Shown here in pieces: positions 39,109 through 48,351 of a DNA stretch of 64,000 nucleotides (its first letter is position 1; the number at the start of each line of letters is the position of its first letter). The translations under genes were made by a program, and so were the position numbers. The stretch covers positions 16,728 through 80,727 of the forward strand of contig JAGBDS010000011.1 in NCBI GenBank assembly GCA_017937405.1, in the 5' to 3' direction. Under the pieces are notes generated by a model that saw only the letters and a program-made list of their open reading frames with translations, was not told the origin of the DNA and ran no database searches. This DNA comes from Oscillibacter sp. Its GTDB lineage: Bacteria; Bacillota; Clostridia; Oscillospirales; Oscillospiraceae.

Positions 39109-39432
39109 CTACTTTACTTGAAATTCTTTCGCGTCTACCAGTTCCGCGTTTTTCTCCCGCTCCGCCAGATAGACCGCCAACTCCCGGGCGTCCTCCGTCA
39201 TGCCGCAGTCCGCCAGCACGATCTCCGCCCCCGGCAGCCGCCCCTGGACCCGCCGCAGCTCCCGCACGTCGTTCTCCATGGCCAGGGCCTCCCCCTTCAG
39301 GGGCAGCACCAGCAGCAGTCCCGGCACTGTGGGCCGCCCGGCGTGGAGCAAGGCCCCTGCCAGCATCCAGACCACGGTGGTCATTCCTACTGCCGAGAAA
39401 AAGGCCAGGATGCCGTCTTGCAGCAATGTCAT
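39109..39432 (-). CDS. Hypothetical protein with one membrane segment
   Basis: A 107-residue protein with a hydrophobic helix at about 8-30 and a soluble C-terminal part (GEALAMENDVRELRRVQGRLPGAEIVLADCGMTEDARELAVYLAERE). The soluble part resembles a small alpha/beta domain, but the family was not recognised. It lies 9 bases upstream of recD2 in the same direction and is probably co-transcribed. Confidence 0.75.
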   Translation of the reverse strand: MTLLQDGILAFFSAVGMTTVVWMLAGALLHAGRPTVPGLLLVLPLKGEALAMENDVRELRRVQGRLPGAEIVLADCGMTEDARELAVYLAEREKNAELVDAKEFQVK

Positions 39433-39497
39433 TCCGCATCACCTCGGGATAGTGTATGCGGCTTTGAAGACAGGGGTTCCTCCTGTCAGGGACAAGT

Positions 39498-39707
39498 TTA
39501 CTTCTGAGACTCTTTCTCTTCCAGCAGCTTGTCCAGCTTCTTTTCCACCCTGTCCAACTTTATCAAATTGTATATTGCCAAAGCTGTCAGGACCGCGATT
39601 GGCAAAATGTTCAAAATGCGCTGAACCGGCCCTAAGTCCGAAAAAAGCAGCAAAAGTAATATCGCCGCAGCAGCAATGCCGATCCAGGTCACAACGCAGC
39701 TTTTCAT
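39498..39707 (-). CDS. Small membrane protein, 69 residues
   Basis: The start at 39707 follows AGGGGGCC; upstream residues in the same frame overlap ybeY in another frame and are unlikely. Two hydrophobic segments (about 6-22 and 27-43) are followed by a charged helix (LDRVEKKLDKLLEEKESQK) that may be a coiled coil. It sits 13 bases after ybeY, probably in the same operon. Function unknown. Confidence 0.75.
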   Translation of the reverse strand: MKSCVVTWIGIAAAAILLLLLFSDLGPVQRILNILPIAVLTALAIYNLIKLDRVEKKLDKLLEEKESQK

Positions 39708-39720
39708 TGATAGGCCCCCT

Positions 39721-40221
39721 TCAGTCCTCCCGGGTGATACCCAGCTCCGCCAGGATGGCTTCCTCCCGCGCCCGCATCTGTTTCTTCTGCGGCCCCTCGT
39801 CCAGGTGGTCATACCCCAACAGGTGCAGCACGGAATGGGTCACTAAGTACGCCAGCTCCCGGCGCTGGGAGTGGCCGTATTCCTTGGCCTGGGCCGCCAC
39901 ATGCTCCATGGAGATGACCATGTCCCCCAGGGGCACCAGCCCGGTGCCGGGGTCCGCGTCCTCCGCCGAGGGCAGCTCGCCGGGGGTGAGGTCGAACTCC
40001 GGGAAGCTCAGCACATCGGTAGCCCGGTCCACCTCCCGCATGTCGCGGTTGATGGCATGGATATTCTCGTCGTCGGTCAGCAGCACGTCCACCTCGCAGG
40101 GGCAATCCACGCCCTCCGCCGCCAAAGCGGTGCGGATGACCTTGCGGATAAAGGCGCAGCGGCTGGCGCTGTCCGCGCCGGGCACGTCCGAAGTGATTGG
40201 TATATAATGCTTTTTAGCCAT
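39721..40221 (-). CDS. ybeY: rRNA maturation endoribonuclease YbeY
   Basis: Zinc-dependent endoribonuclease for 16S rRNA 3'-end maturation and ribosome quality control. The 166-residue protein shows the zinc motif HSVLHLLGYDH (His-x3-His-x5-His) and the conserved ADRATDVLSFPEF-like segment (VDRATDVLSFPEF). It shares its last base region with the phoH gene stop, as in the usual phoH-ybeY order of Firmicutes. Confidence 0.95.
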   Translation of the reverse strand: MAKKHYIPITSDVPGADSASRCAFIRKVIRTALAAEGVDCPCEVDVLLTDDENIHAINRDMREVDRATDVLSFPEFDLTPGELPSAEDADPGTGLVPLGDMVISMEHVAAQAKEYGHSQRRELAYLVTHSVLHLLGYDHLDEGPQKKQMRAREEAILAELGITRED

Positions 40222-41192
40222 TATTTTGTCCCTTTCCCATTTTTCCGGTTGGCATCCCGCTCGTAGGCCTCCACGATGCGCTGGACCATGACATGGCGCA
40301 CCACATCGGCGTTAGTCAGCTCACAGATGCCGATACCCTCCACGTTTTTCAACACCCGCATGGCCTCCCGCAATCCGGAGGGCTTGCCGTCGGGCAGGTC
40401 GATCTGGGTCACGTCGCCGGTAATGACGATTTTGGAGCCGAAGCCCAACCGGGTCAGGAACATCTTCATCTGCTCCCGGGAGGTATTCTGGGCCTCGTCC
40501 AGAATGATGAAGCTGTCGTCCAGGGTCCGGCCACGCATATAGGCCAGGGGGGCCACTTCGATGTTGCCCCGCTCCAGGTATTTCTGGTAGGTCTCCGCCC
40601 CCAGCATGTCAAACAGGGCGTCGTACAAAGGCCGCAGGTACGGGTCTACCTTGCTCTGCAGATCACCGGGCAGGAAGCCCAGCCGCTCGCCGGCCTCCAC
40701 CGCCGGGCGGGTCAGAATGATGCGGTTCACCTGTTTGTCCCGGAAGGCCTGCACGGCGGCGGCCACGGCAAGGTAGGTCTTGCCGGTGCCCGCCGGGCCC
40801 ACGCCGATGGTGACGGTGTTTTTCAGCACGGATTTGATATATTCCTTCTGGCCGATGGTCTTGGGCTTCACGGGCCGGCCCTTGGCGGAGATGCACAGCA
40901 CGTCGCCGGTCAGCTCCGTGATCTGCTCCTCCTTACCCGCCCGGACCAATCCGATGACGTAGCGCACGTTCTGCTCGCCGATGGCCTCCCCCCGGCTGGA
41001 CAGGGTCAGCAGGGCCTGGATTGCCTTGCAGGCCAACATGGTATCCTCCGCGTCGCCGTCCACCCGCAGTTCGCCGTCCCGGTTCACCACGGTGACGTTG
41101 AATTCCTGCTCCAAAAGCCGGATATTCTCGTCAAACGAGCCAAAAATGTTCACGGCCTGTTCCAGCCGCTCAATACTGATCCTCTGTTCCAA
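40221..41192 (-). CDS. PhoH family ATPase (PhoH-like protein)
   Basis: P-loop ATPase of the PhoH/YlaK group, often linked to RNA metabolism. Walker A is GPAGTGKTYLA and Walker B DDSFIILDEAQNT; the SVTQIDLPDGKPSGL-like segment VTQIDLPDGKPSGL is also present. The likely start is TTG at 41192, behind AGGAGTGAGG, giving 323 residues that begin at the usual point (LEQRISIERLEQ). An ATG at 41237 would add 15 residues and overlap yqfD by 17 bases; this cannot be excluded. Confidence 0.92.
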   Translation of the reverse strand: MEQRISIERLEQAVNIFGSFDENIRLLEQEFNVTVVNRDGELRVDGDAEDTMLACKAIQALLTLSSRGEAIGEQNVRYVIGLVRAGKEEQITELTGDVLCISAKGRPVKPKTIGQKEYIKSVLKNTVTIGVGPAGTGKTYLAVAAAVQAFRDKQVNRIILTRPAVEAGERLGFLPGDLQSKVDPYLRPLYDALFDMLGAETYQKYLERGNIEVAPLAYMRGRTLDDSFIILDEAQNTSREQMKMFLTRLGFGSKIVITGDVTQIDLPDGKPSGLREAMRVLKNVEGIGICELTNADVVRHVMVQRIVEAYERDANRKNGKGTK

Positions 41193-41220
41193 AACTGCCT
41201 CACTCCTGTTTATACGGGCG

Positions 41221-42414
41221 TCACGCGCCCGATTCATCCGTATAAATGGGAACGCTCTCCCCGATTTCTTCCTCGCACTCCGCCGTCAGGGTGACAGTCA
41301 GGGTGTCCCCCCGCTGGCGGGAGGAGCACAGTGTGGACCGTACGGTGCCGTAGGGCTCCACCATGCACTGAAGCTGCTCCGTCAGCACCTGCTCCGCCGC
41401 CCGCTCCGTCTCCACAAGGGACCGGGCCTGGGACCCCGTCTCATAAAAGCGGCAGGTTTCCGTCACCAGCGTCACCGGCAGGGGAATGTCAAAAAGGGAC
41501 CAGGGATGCCTTTTGGTTATTTTATCATATTTCTCCCCTTCGATGCTACTGTTTCGGAAGAATTTTACGCGGTGGGTCCCCAGTACCAGAGAGATGCAGG
41601 TCTTTTCCCTGCCCGTGTACTGTTTTGCCGCGGCAGTCAATGGCACCTCGGTGGTCAGACTGTACCAGGTCCTGGCCCGGACCTTGCCCATTCCCGCCAG
41701 GATGCGGGCGCCAAAGGTGTCCGTGTCCGCCACGCCGGAGATGAGGAGCTGCCCCTGCTCCACGGAAGTCCCCGGCAGCACGCAGGTCACGCCGTCCAGG
41801 GCCCGGACCTCCAGCACCAGTCCCGGCCGCCGGGCCACCACGTTGCTGGGGGTCTTTTCGTCCACGATCTCCGGTGGCAGCACCCGCTCCCGCACCTGGA
41901 CATGGGCACGGCAGCCGGACACGTTCACTGCCACCCAGCTCAGCTCCGGGATGTCCAGCAGGACATGGTTGCGGATGTCCTCCCCGTCCAGGGACAAGCC
42001 GAAAGACCCCAGTCCCACGCCGTTTTTCTCCAGCGCCCGGAGGATGCGCTCGGTTGACACCGTCTCGTTGCCCTCCACCTGGTAGTCCCACACGAAAAAG
42101 GAGCCTACGAACAGCCCCAACCCGCAGGCCACCAGCCCCGTCACCAGTGCCGTCCGGTGCCGGAACCGCCGGAGGAAAAAGGGCGCCCCCTCCCGGCCCA
42201 CCACCGTCAGCTCGCAGTCCAGCTTTTCCGCCGCCCGGCGGAGCTTTCCGTAGTCGCTCCGGCTCAGGCGGCAGGTAAAGGCGGTGGGGGACTCCCACTC
42301 CAGGTCCCAGAAAGCCAGGTCCCTGGCGCCGCACAGGTTCAGCACCCGCTCCGGGAAGGCGCACTCCACCCGGACGCGCACCTGTCCCCGGATTCGGTTG
42401 ATGAGTTCCTTCAT
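41221..42414 (-). CDS. yqfD: Sporulation protein YqfD
   Basis: Membrane-anchored sporulation protein, sigma-E dependent in Bacillus (family knowledge). The 397-residue product has a soluble N-terminal domain, one hydrophobic segment near 85-105 (ALVTGLVACGLGLFVGSFFVW) and an extracytoplasmic C-terminal part with WVAVNVSGCRAHVQV. It starts as ATGA at the end of yqfC. The yqfC-yqfD-phoH-ybeY order is conserved in many spore formers. Confidence 0.93.
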   Translation of the reverse strand: MKELINRIRGQVRVRVECAFPERVLNLCGARDLAFWDLEWESPTAFTCRLSRSDYGKLRRAAEKLDCELTVVGREGAPFFLRRFRHRTALVTGLVACGLGLFVGSFFVWDYQVEGNETVSTERILRALEKNGVGLGSFGLSLDGEDIRNHVLLDIPELSWVAVNVSGCRAHVQVRERVLPPEIVDEKTPSNVVARRPGLVLEVRALDGVTCVLPGTSVEQGQLLISGVADTDTFGARILAGMGKVRARTWYSLTTEVPLTAAAKQYTGREKTCISLVLGTHRVKFFRNSSIEGEKYDKITKRHPWSLFDIPLPVTLVTETCRFYETGSQARSLVETERAAEQVLTEQLQCMVEPYGTVRSTLCSSRQRGDTLTVTLTAECEEEIGESVPIYTDESGA

Positions 42415-42710
42415 CTGTCCGCCCCCAGCCACTCCACAACGTCGATGTGCCCGCCGATTCGCAGTTCTCCCGCCGTCATGGCCAGCAAGGTCAAATCCGT
42501 TCCCCGGATGCGAAGCACCCCGGCGGAGGTATTGGCGTCCACCTGCTCCTGGCTGTACGCCAGAATGCCGGTGTGGTGCTCCAGATAGAGCTGACGGCTA
42601 CCCACCATCTCCAGCCGGGGCAGCCCCGCCACCACGTCCGCCGGAAGGTCAAATAGCTCCGCCACGGTGCTGAGGACGCCGCCCTCCCGGTCCTTTCGGT
42701 TTCGTTCCAT
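42411..42710 (-). CDS. yqfC: Sporulation protein YqfC
   Basis: A 99-residue protein that matches YqfC in size and in the pattern LFDLPADVVAGLPRLEMVGSRQLYLEHHTGILAYS, with a GELRIGGHIDVVEW end. Start at 42710 follows AGAGGTGAAG. It diverges from ylbJ, another sporulation gene, with about 80 bases between, which suggests shared timing. Confidence 0.92.
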   Translation of the reverse strand: MERNRKDREGGVLSTVAELFDLPADVVAGLPRLEMVGSRQLYLEHHTGILAYSQEQVDANTSAGVLRIRGTDLTLLAMTAGELRIGGHIDVVEWLGADR

Positions 42711-42791
42711 ATTCTTCACCTCTGCTGCAACTCTATGACGCGAAAGTCCTAAACTTGCCCCGTGGCGCATAGAAATCTGGCGGTGATGTAT

Positions 42792-43709
42792 ATGAAAAAC
42801 CATTGGCGGCGGGACGCCTGTCTGGTGCTGTGCGGCGTGCTGCTGTGGCTCCTTCGGGACGCCCAGACGGTCCGGGCCGCGGCAGTCCGGGCCCTGTCCC
42901 TCTGCGCGGGGACAGTCATTCCCTCCCTGTTCCCCTTTCTGGTGATCTCCAGTCTCCTGATTGCCCTGGGCTTCGGGGAGTGGCTGGCCCCCCATTTTTC
43001 GGGGCTGATGACGCCCCTGTTCCGCCTGCCGGGGCAGGCCAGCGGCCCGCTGCTGCTGGGACTGGTGGGCGGCTACCCCATCGGCGCCCAGTCGGCGGCG
43101 GAGCTCTACCAGCAGGGACTGTTGACAAAGGATGAGACGGAGCGGCTGCTAACCTTCTGCAACAACTCCAATCCAGTGTTCCTCATCAGCGTCCTGGGCA
43201 GTGGTGTGTTCGGCAGCGTCCGGGCGGGGGTGTGGCTGTGGCTCATCCACCTGCTCTCCGCCCTGCTGACGGGCCTCCTGTTCCGGGGAACCAAATCTTC
43301 CGCCCGCCGGAGGACGGTGCGGCCTATCTCTTACCGGGCCGTGTCCCTGCCTGCCGCGGTGGTATCCTCCGTCCGCTCCGCCGCCAACGGGATGCTGTCC
43401 GTCTGCGCCTTCGTGACGCTCTTTTATGTCCTCATCAGCCCTCTGGCGGGCCGGAGCGGCCTCCTGCCCACGGCGCTGGTGGGATTGGTGGAGCTGTTCT
43501 CCCTGACCCCGCTGCTGACGCCGGACGTCCCCGGCTTCGTGCTGGCCGCCGCCTGCGCGGGCTGGGGCGGCCTGTCGGTCCTGTGCCAGACGGCGGCGGT
43601 GCTGGACGGCACTGGCCTGCGCCTGATCCCCTGCGTCTGGGGAAAGCTCCTCCAAGCCCTCCTCTCCGTAGCTCTGGCCCTGGCCGTCTCCGGCTTTGTT
43701 TTGGTCTAA
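42792..43709 (+). CDS. ylbJ: Sporulation integral membrane protein YlbJ
   Basis: A 305-residue polytopic membrane protein with nucleoside-recognition (Gate)-type repeats. Typical pieces are TVIPSLFPFLVISSLLI, GLVGGYPIGAQSAAELYQQGLLTKDETERLLTFCNNSNPVF and the C-terminal helices. YlbJ is needed for spore cortex formation in Bacillus (family knowledge). ATG 42792 follows GGTGATG with normal spacing; ATG 42786 and 42762 are alternatives. Confidence 0.9.
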   Translation: MKNHWRRDACLVLCGVLLWLLRDAQTVRAAAVRALSLCAGTVIPSLFPFLVISSLLIALGFGEWLAPHFSGLMTPLFRLPGQASGPLLLGLVGGYPIGAQSAAELYQQGLLTKDETERLLTFCNNSNPVFLISVLGSGVFGSVRAGVWLWLIHLLSALLTGLLFRGTKSSARRRTVRPISYRAVSLPAAVVSSVRSAANGMLSVCAFVTLFYVLISPLAGRSGLLPTALVGLVELFSLTPLLTPDVPGFVLAAACAGWGGLSVLCQTAAVLDGTGLRLIPCVWGKLLQALLSVALALAVSGFVLV

Positions 43710-43752
43710 AAAATACCCTCTGTCGCCATTCCTGACAACAGAGGGTATTTTT
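43709..43752. terminator. Bidirectional terminator between ylbJ and the nucleoside locus
   Basis: AAAATACCCTCTGT pairs with ACAGAGGGTATTTT around a 14-base loop, with A and T runs at the two ends. Confidence 0.85.
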
Positions 43753-43763
43753 GATTGTGCAGT

Positions 43764-44402
43764 TTACACCTTGGAATAGCCGAAGCTGTTCACCACCGCG
43801 TCCAGTGGGGTCCCCTGCCGGCAAAGCGGGCAGGCCTCGGCGGGATAGCTGGCGTAATCCGGCAGGTCGGCATAGTCGAACAGGGCCGACACCGCAACAC
43901 CGTCCAGCTCCGTCCGGTGGCTGTAAATGGCGGCGATGCCCGCCACGCTGCCGCCGTAGTAGCGGATGCACTCCATGCCCCGTCGGGCAGTCCCGCCGGT
44001 GGTCAAGGAGGCCGCCAGGATCAGCACGTTCTTCCCCTCGATCATAAACCGGGCGTTGTCCCGGAACAGGATCTTGCCATTGGTGTCCAGCTCCGCCCGG
44101 AGGACGTAGATATCCTGCTCCTCATTGATGAAACGGTGGCCCGCCTGGGTGAGCTGCCGGGCCAGGCAAGTGCCGATGACCCGGGTGCCGTCCAGGCACA
44201 GGATGGTGTCCACCATGGTGTTGGACAAATGCCGCTCCGCCAGCTGCTGGGCCACGGCCTCGGCCTCCCGCAGGCTGGCCTTCTGGGCCGTCACATCGAT
44301 GAAGTAGTTGGTATGGCTGTGGCTGGTGGCAAAGTGGCCCTTGGCCACATTCAGCGTCACATCACCCACACAGACGGGAAGCTTAAAAAATTTCGGTTCC
44401 AT
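43764..44402 (-). CDS. Phosphoribosyltransferase, orotate/purine-type
   Basis: A 212-residue type I phosphoribosyltransferase-like protein with a PRPP-loop-like segment VLILAASLTTGGTARRG near residues 125-141 (the usual two acidic residues before TTGGT are replaced by AS). Its place as the last gene of a nucleoside uptake and phosphorolysis operon suggests salvage of a released base. Annotations such as PyrE-like are possible, but specificity is not readable. Confidence 0.8.
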   Translation of the reverse strand: MEPKFFKLPVCVGDVTLNVAKGHFATSHSHTNYFIDVTAQKASLREAEAVAQQLAERHLSNTMVDTILCLDGTRVIGTCLARQLTQAGHRFINEEQDIYVLRAELDTNGKILFRDNARFMIEGKNVLILAASLTTGGTARRGMECIRYYGGSVAGIAAIYSHRTELDGVAVSALFDYADLPDYASYPAEACPLCRQGTPLDAVVNSFGYSKV

Positions 44403-44423
44403 AAACGGCTCCTTCCTTTTTTC

Positions 44424-45455
44424 TCAGCGCTGTCCCTTATCGTAGGGGATACCCTCGGCCTTGGGCGCCCGGGATTTCTTGGAGGTGAAGGCCAGCACCA
44501 CCAGCGTGATGATGTACGGCAGCATCCGGTAGAAATGGGGGCTGATACCGATATCCGCCAGGGCAAACACGCCGTCGCCGTTGATGTCGATGCTGGAGTA
44601 GGAGGCGGCCACGCACTTGAACAGTCCAAACAGCAGCGACGCGCCCGCGATGTTCAGGGGCTTCCAGTTGCCGAAGATCATGACTGCCAAGGCCAGGAAG
44701 CCGAAGCCCGCCACGTCGCCGTTGGAGGTGCAGTTGGCGGTGGTCAGGGCATAGACGAAGCCGCCCATGCCCGCCAGGGCGCCGGAGATGGTGGTACCCG
44801 CGTAGCGCATTTTGTACACATTGATGCCCAGGGAGTCCGCCGCCTGGGGATTTTCACCGCAGGCCCGGAGCCGCAGGCCGAACCGGGTCTTGTACAGGAT
44901 GATGGACAGCACCACAAACAGGATGATGCAAACATAGGTAGCGAGGTAGACCTTGTGGAGGAAGGTAGTGCCCAGGAAGCCCAGGTCCGCCGTCTTGCTG
45001 AAGCCCAGGGTGGTCTTTTTGATCATGAACCAGCTGGCGGCATCGCCCTCAGCCATCTGCAGGGTGTTCTGGTTGGACAGGATGCGGATAAGGAACAGCA
45101 CCAGGGCGGGGGCCATCAGGTTCAGGGCCGTGCCGCCGATGGTCTGGTCCGCCTTCAGGTTCACGGAGGCGAAGGACAGCAGCAGGGAGAACAGGGCGCC
45201 CATCAGCGCCGACACCAGCATCGCCAGCAGCTCCAGGCCCTGAAGCGCCAGCCAGTTGCCGGACTCCTTGGCGGCGGAAAAGGTCCCCGCCAGCTGCATA
45301 TAGCGGACGAAGTACACGCCCACAAATGCGCCGAAGATCATAATACCTTCCAGCGCCAGGTTGATGATACCGCTGCGCTCAGCGAACACGCCTGCCAGCG
45401 CCACGATCATCAGGGGGATGGCATAGATCAGCGTTTGCTGCACCAGAAACGTCAT
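44424..45455 (-). CDS. Nucleoside ABC transporter permease (second)
   Basis: A 343-residue membrane permease of the BPD_transp_2 group (NupQ/YufQ-like), with about eight to ten hydrophobic segments and the typical ERSGIINLALEGIMIFGAFVG, GGTALNLMAP and RACGENPQAADSLGINVYKMRY blocks. Start 45455 lies inside the end of the first permease gene (4-base overlap). Confidence 0.92.
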   Translation of the reverse strand: MTFLVQQTLIYAIPLMIVALAGVFAERSGIINLALEGIMIFGAFVGVYFVRYMQLAGTFSAAKESGNWLALQGLELLAMLVSALMGALFSLLLSFASVNLKADQTIGGTALNLMAPALVLFLIRILSNQNTLQMAEGDAASWFMIKKTTLGFSKTADLGFLGTTFLHKVYLATYVCIILFVVLSIILYKTRFGLRLRACGENPQAADSLGINVYKMRYAGTTISGALAGMGGFVYALTTANCTSNGDVAGFGFLALAVMIFGNWKPLNIAGASLLFGLFKCVAASYSSIDINGDGVFALADIGISPHFYRMLPYIITLVVLAFTSKKSRAPKAEGIPYDKGQR

Positions 45456-46702
45456 GCTTCCCCGCCTCCTTTCTCCACCTTTTCCGCATCGGGCGGCGCC
45501 GGTTCCTTGTCCGCCGCTTTGACATCGACCGCAGCGGGCCGCTTCTTTCTCCGGCCGCTGAGCAGCATCCGGATCACCAGGGAGAAGGCGCTGAGGTACA
45601 CGATGGCGGCAATGATGACGTCGGTAATGTACTCGTTGTAAGCCGTCAGGTTGGTGAGCTGCAGGCCCACGATGTCCAGCATAGACATGAAGCAGCCGGT
45701 GAAGATCACCGCGATGGGGTTGTTCACCGCCAGCAGGGCCACGGGGATGCCGTTGAAGCCGATGGCGGGCAGGGATTGGTAGGTGGACCAGAAGAACTCG
45801 GTGTTGCCGGACAGGTAGTACAGCGACGCCGCCGCGCCCGCCAGGCACCCGGCGATGGCCATGGACAGCACGATGTTCCGCTTGTCGTTGATGCCCGCGT
45901 ACCGGGCGGCGTGGCGGTTGCTGCCGCAGGCCTTCAGCTCATAGCCCAGGGTGGTCTTGGTCATCAGGATGTACACCAGTACCGCCAGCAGGATGGCGAT
46001 GAGGATGCCTCCGTTGATCTGGGAGCCGGGGAACAGCTTGTCCAGCCCCAGCTTCGGCGTCTGCACGCCGTTGTAGGAGGTCTTGTAGATGTAGCCGCTC
46101 TTGGTGTTCTCCACCAGGTTGCGGTAATTGCTGCCGTCAAAGACCCAGGTCACCAGGTTGGCGGCGATCCAGTTGGTCATGATGCAGGCCAGCACCTCGT
46201 TGATGTTCAAAAACGCCTTCACCAGACCGGGGATGCAGCCCCAGAGGGCGCCCGCCAGGCAGCCGCCCAGGAACGCCAGCACCCAGATCAGTCCCGCCGG
46301 GACCTGATCCGAGGGGATGCCCAGGGCGATGATGAGGGTAGCGGCAGTGCCCATGAGGTACTGTCCCGGCGCGCCGATATTGAACAGGCCGGTCTTAAAG
46401 GCCACGGAGACGGAGAGGCCCGTCAAGATCAGGGGCGTGGCCCGGAAGAGCATGTTGCCGATGTTCTGGGGATTGAAGCCCCAGGTCAGTGTGCCCGCCG
46501 CGTTGCGGCCGGTGGAGAAGATGCCGCCGAATACCAGGCGGATGCCCTCCCATGCGCTGGACAGCCCCAGGGACTTGTTGCCCAGGCCCACCAGCAGAAT
46601 GATGACGCTGCCCACCGTCATGCCGATGAGGATGGAGATGAGGGAGGACAGCACCGCCTTGGTGCCATCCTTGCCGTACAGGGTGGAAAGCTTTTCTCTC
46701 AT
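45452..46702 (-). CDS. Nucleoside ABC transporter permease (first)
   Basis: A 416-residue membrane permease of the same family (NupP/YufP-like), with ACGSNRHAARYAGINDKRNIVL and GFNGIPVALLAVNNP segments. The last 30 residues are charged and proline-rich. It overlaps the ATPase gene by 4 bases and the second permease by 4 bases. Confidence 0.92.
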   Translation of the reverse strand: MREKLSTLYGKDGTKAVLSSLISILIGMTVGSVIILLVGLGNKSLGLSSAWEGIRLVFGGIFSTGRNAAGTLTWGFNPQNIGNMLFRATPLILTGLSVSVAFKTGLFNIGAPGQYLMGTAATLIIALGIPSDQVPAGLIWVLAFLGGCLAGALWGCIPGLVKAFLNINEVLACIMTNWIAANLVTWVFDGSNYRNLVENTKSGYIYKTSYNGVQTPKLGLDKLFPGSQINGGILIAILLAVLVYILMTKTTLGYELKACGSNRHAARYAGINDKRNIVLSMAIAGCLAGAAASLYYLSGNTEFFWSTYQSLPAIGFNGIPVALLAVNNPIAVIFTGCFMSMLDIVGLQLTNLTAYNEYITDVIIAAIVYLSAFSLVIRMLLSGRRKKRPAAVDVKAADKEPAPPDAEKVEKGGGEA

Positions 46703-48237
46703 GCGGGCTCACCCTCCTTCTTCGTGCGTTTCGCGCCGGCCATGTAGAGGCCCAGCTCCTGGACCGTGGTGGCCTTGGGGTCCAACTCGCCCACGATCTC
46801 ACCCTCGTAAAGCACCAGGATGCGGTCGGACAGGCTCATGACCTCGTCCAACTCCAGGCTCACCAGCAGGACGGCTTTGCCCTTGTCCCGCTCGGCCACC
46901 AGCTGGCTGTGGATGTACTCGATGGCGCCCACGTCCAGGCCGCGGGTGGGCTGCACCGCCACGATCAGAAGCAGGTCCCGGTCCACCTCACGGGCGATGA
47001 TGGCCTTCTGCTGGTTGCCGCCGGACATGCTCCGGGCAACGGTAATGGGGCCTTGGCCGCTGCGGACGTCATACTGTTCAATGAGGTTCTCGGCGTAGGA
47101 GCGTACCTCGCCGCTGTTGATAAAGCCCATATGCTGGAAGCGGGGCTCCCGGTAGCGCTGAAGCACCATGTTCTGCTCCAGGGTGAAGTCCAGCACCAGG
47201 CCGTGCTTGTGGCGGTCCTCGGGAATGTGGCTCATCTGCTGGTTCCGCTGGCGGATGGAAGCGTGGGAGATGTCCTTTCCGCACAGTGTCACGGTGCCGG
47301 TGCTCTTGTCCAGGCCGGTGAGGCCGTGGATCAGCTCCGTCTGGCCGTTGCCGTCGATGCCCGCCAGGCACACGATCTCACCCGCCCGCACATCGAAGGA
47401 AACGCCGTTCACGGCATTGCGCTTGTGGGTCTTGGAGGGCACCGTCAACCCCTCCACATGGAGAACCACGTCCTTGGGCTGGGCAGGCTCCTTCACGACC
47501 TCCAGCTGCACCGGGCGGCCCACCATCATGTTGGACAGGGACTGCTTGTCCGTGTCCTTGGTCTCCACTGTGCCCACGCACTTGCCCTTGCGCAGCACCG
47601 TCACCCGGTCCGCCACGGCCATGATCTCGTTGAGCTTGTGGGAGATGAACAGAATGGACTTGCCCTCCTTGGCGAACTCCCGCATGGTGGCCATCAGCTC
47701 CTCGATCTCCTGGGGCGTCAGAACGGCGGTGGGCTCGTCGAAGATCAGGATCTCGTTGTCCCGGTAGAGCATCTTCAAAATCTCCACCCGCTGCTGCATG
47801 CCCACGCTGATGTTCTCCACCTTGGCGTCCAGGTCCACCTTCATGCCGTACCGCTCCGACAGGGCCAGTACTTTTTCGCGGGCGGCTTTCTTCTGCAAAA
47901 AGCCCATTTTGGTGGTCTCGGCGCCCAGGATGATGTTGTCCAGCACCGTGAACACGTCAATGAGCTTGAAATGCTGGTGGACCATGCCGATGCCCAGGGC
48001 GGTGGCGTCGTTGGGGTCGTTGATCCGGACCTCCTGGCCGTTCTTTTTGATCACGCCGGCCTCCGGCTGGTACAGGCCGAACAGCACGCTCATCAGCGTG
48101 GATTTGCCGGCGCCGTTCTCCCCCAGAAGGGCATGGATCTCCCCCCGCCGCAGCTGGAGCGTGATGTCATCGTTGGCGATGATGCCGGGAAACTCCTTGG
48201 TGATGTGAAGCATCTCGATAATGTTCTCAGACTGCAT
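46699..48237 (-). CDS. Nucleoside ABC transporter ATP-binding protein
   Basis: A 512-residue ATPase with two fused ABC domains, as in the sugar and nucleoside type uptake systems (NupO-like). The first has Walker A GENGAGKST near 37, signature ISVGMQQRVEI and Walker B ILIFDEPTAVLTP. The second lacks a canonical Walker A (AGIDGNGQTE) but keeps the signature MSGGNQQKAIIAREV. This asymmetry is normal for the family. It is separated from bmpA by a terminator. Confidence 0.94.
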   Translation of the reverse strand: MQSENIIEMLHITKEFPGIIANDDITLQLRRGEIHALLGENGAGKSTLMSVLFGLYQPEAGVIKKNGQEVRINDPNDATALGIGMVHQHFKLIDVFTVLDNIILGAETTKMGFLQKKAAREKVLALSERYGMKVDLDAKVENISVGMQQRVEILKMLYRDNEILIFDEPTAVLTPQEIEELMATMREFAKEGKSILFISHKLNEIMAVADRVTVLRKGKCVGTVETKDTDKQSLSNMMVGRPVQLEVVKEPAQPKDVVLHVEGLTVPSKTHKRNAVNGVSFDVRAGEIVCLAGIDGNGQTELIHGLTGLDKSTGTVTLCGKDISHASIRQRNQQMSHIPEDRHKHGLVLDFTLEQNMVLQRYREPRFQHMGFINSGEVRSYAENLIEQYDVRSGQGPITVARSMSGGNQQKAIIAREVDRDLLLIVAVQPTRGLDVGAIEYIHSQLVAERDKGKAVLLVSLELDEVMSLSDRILVLYEGEIVGELDPKATTVQELGLYMAGAKRTKKEGEPA

Positions 48238-48306
48238 GATTCTCGCCCGCTTCCTGTCATGTAATTACAAATATTATAGTATACTAGCCTGCGGAGTGCA
48301 AGAAAA

Positions 48307-48340
48307 AAAGGAAAGGGATGCGTCGGCATCCCTTTCCTTT
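48307..48340 (-). terminator. Terminator between bmpA and the ABC ATPase gene
   Basis: On the minus strand a 15 bp stem (AAAGGAAAGGGATGC with its complement) is followed by a long T run. It should reduce transcription into the ATPase and permeases, giving more binding protein than membrane parts. Confidence 0.9.
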
Positions 48341-48351
48341 GAGTATCGCTA

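Noticed and set aside
44424-45848. A 474-residue version of the second permease
   Set aside because: The added N-terminus lies inside the first permease gene in another frame and is Arg/Gly-rich; the family N-terminus begins at 45455.
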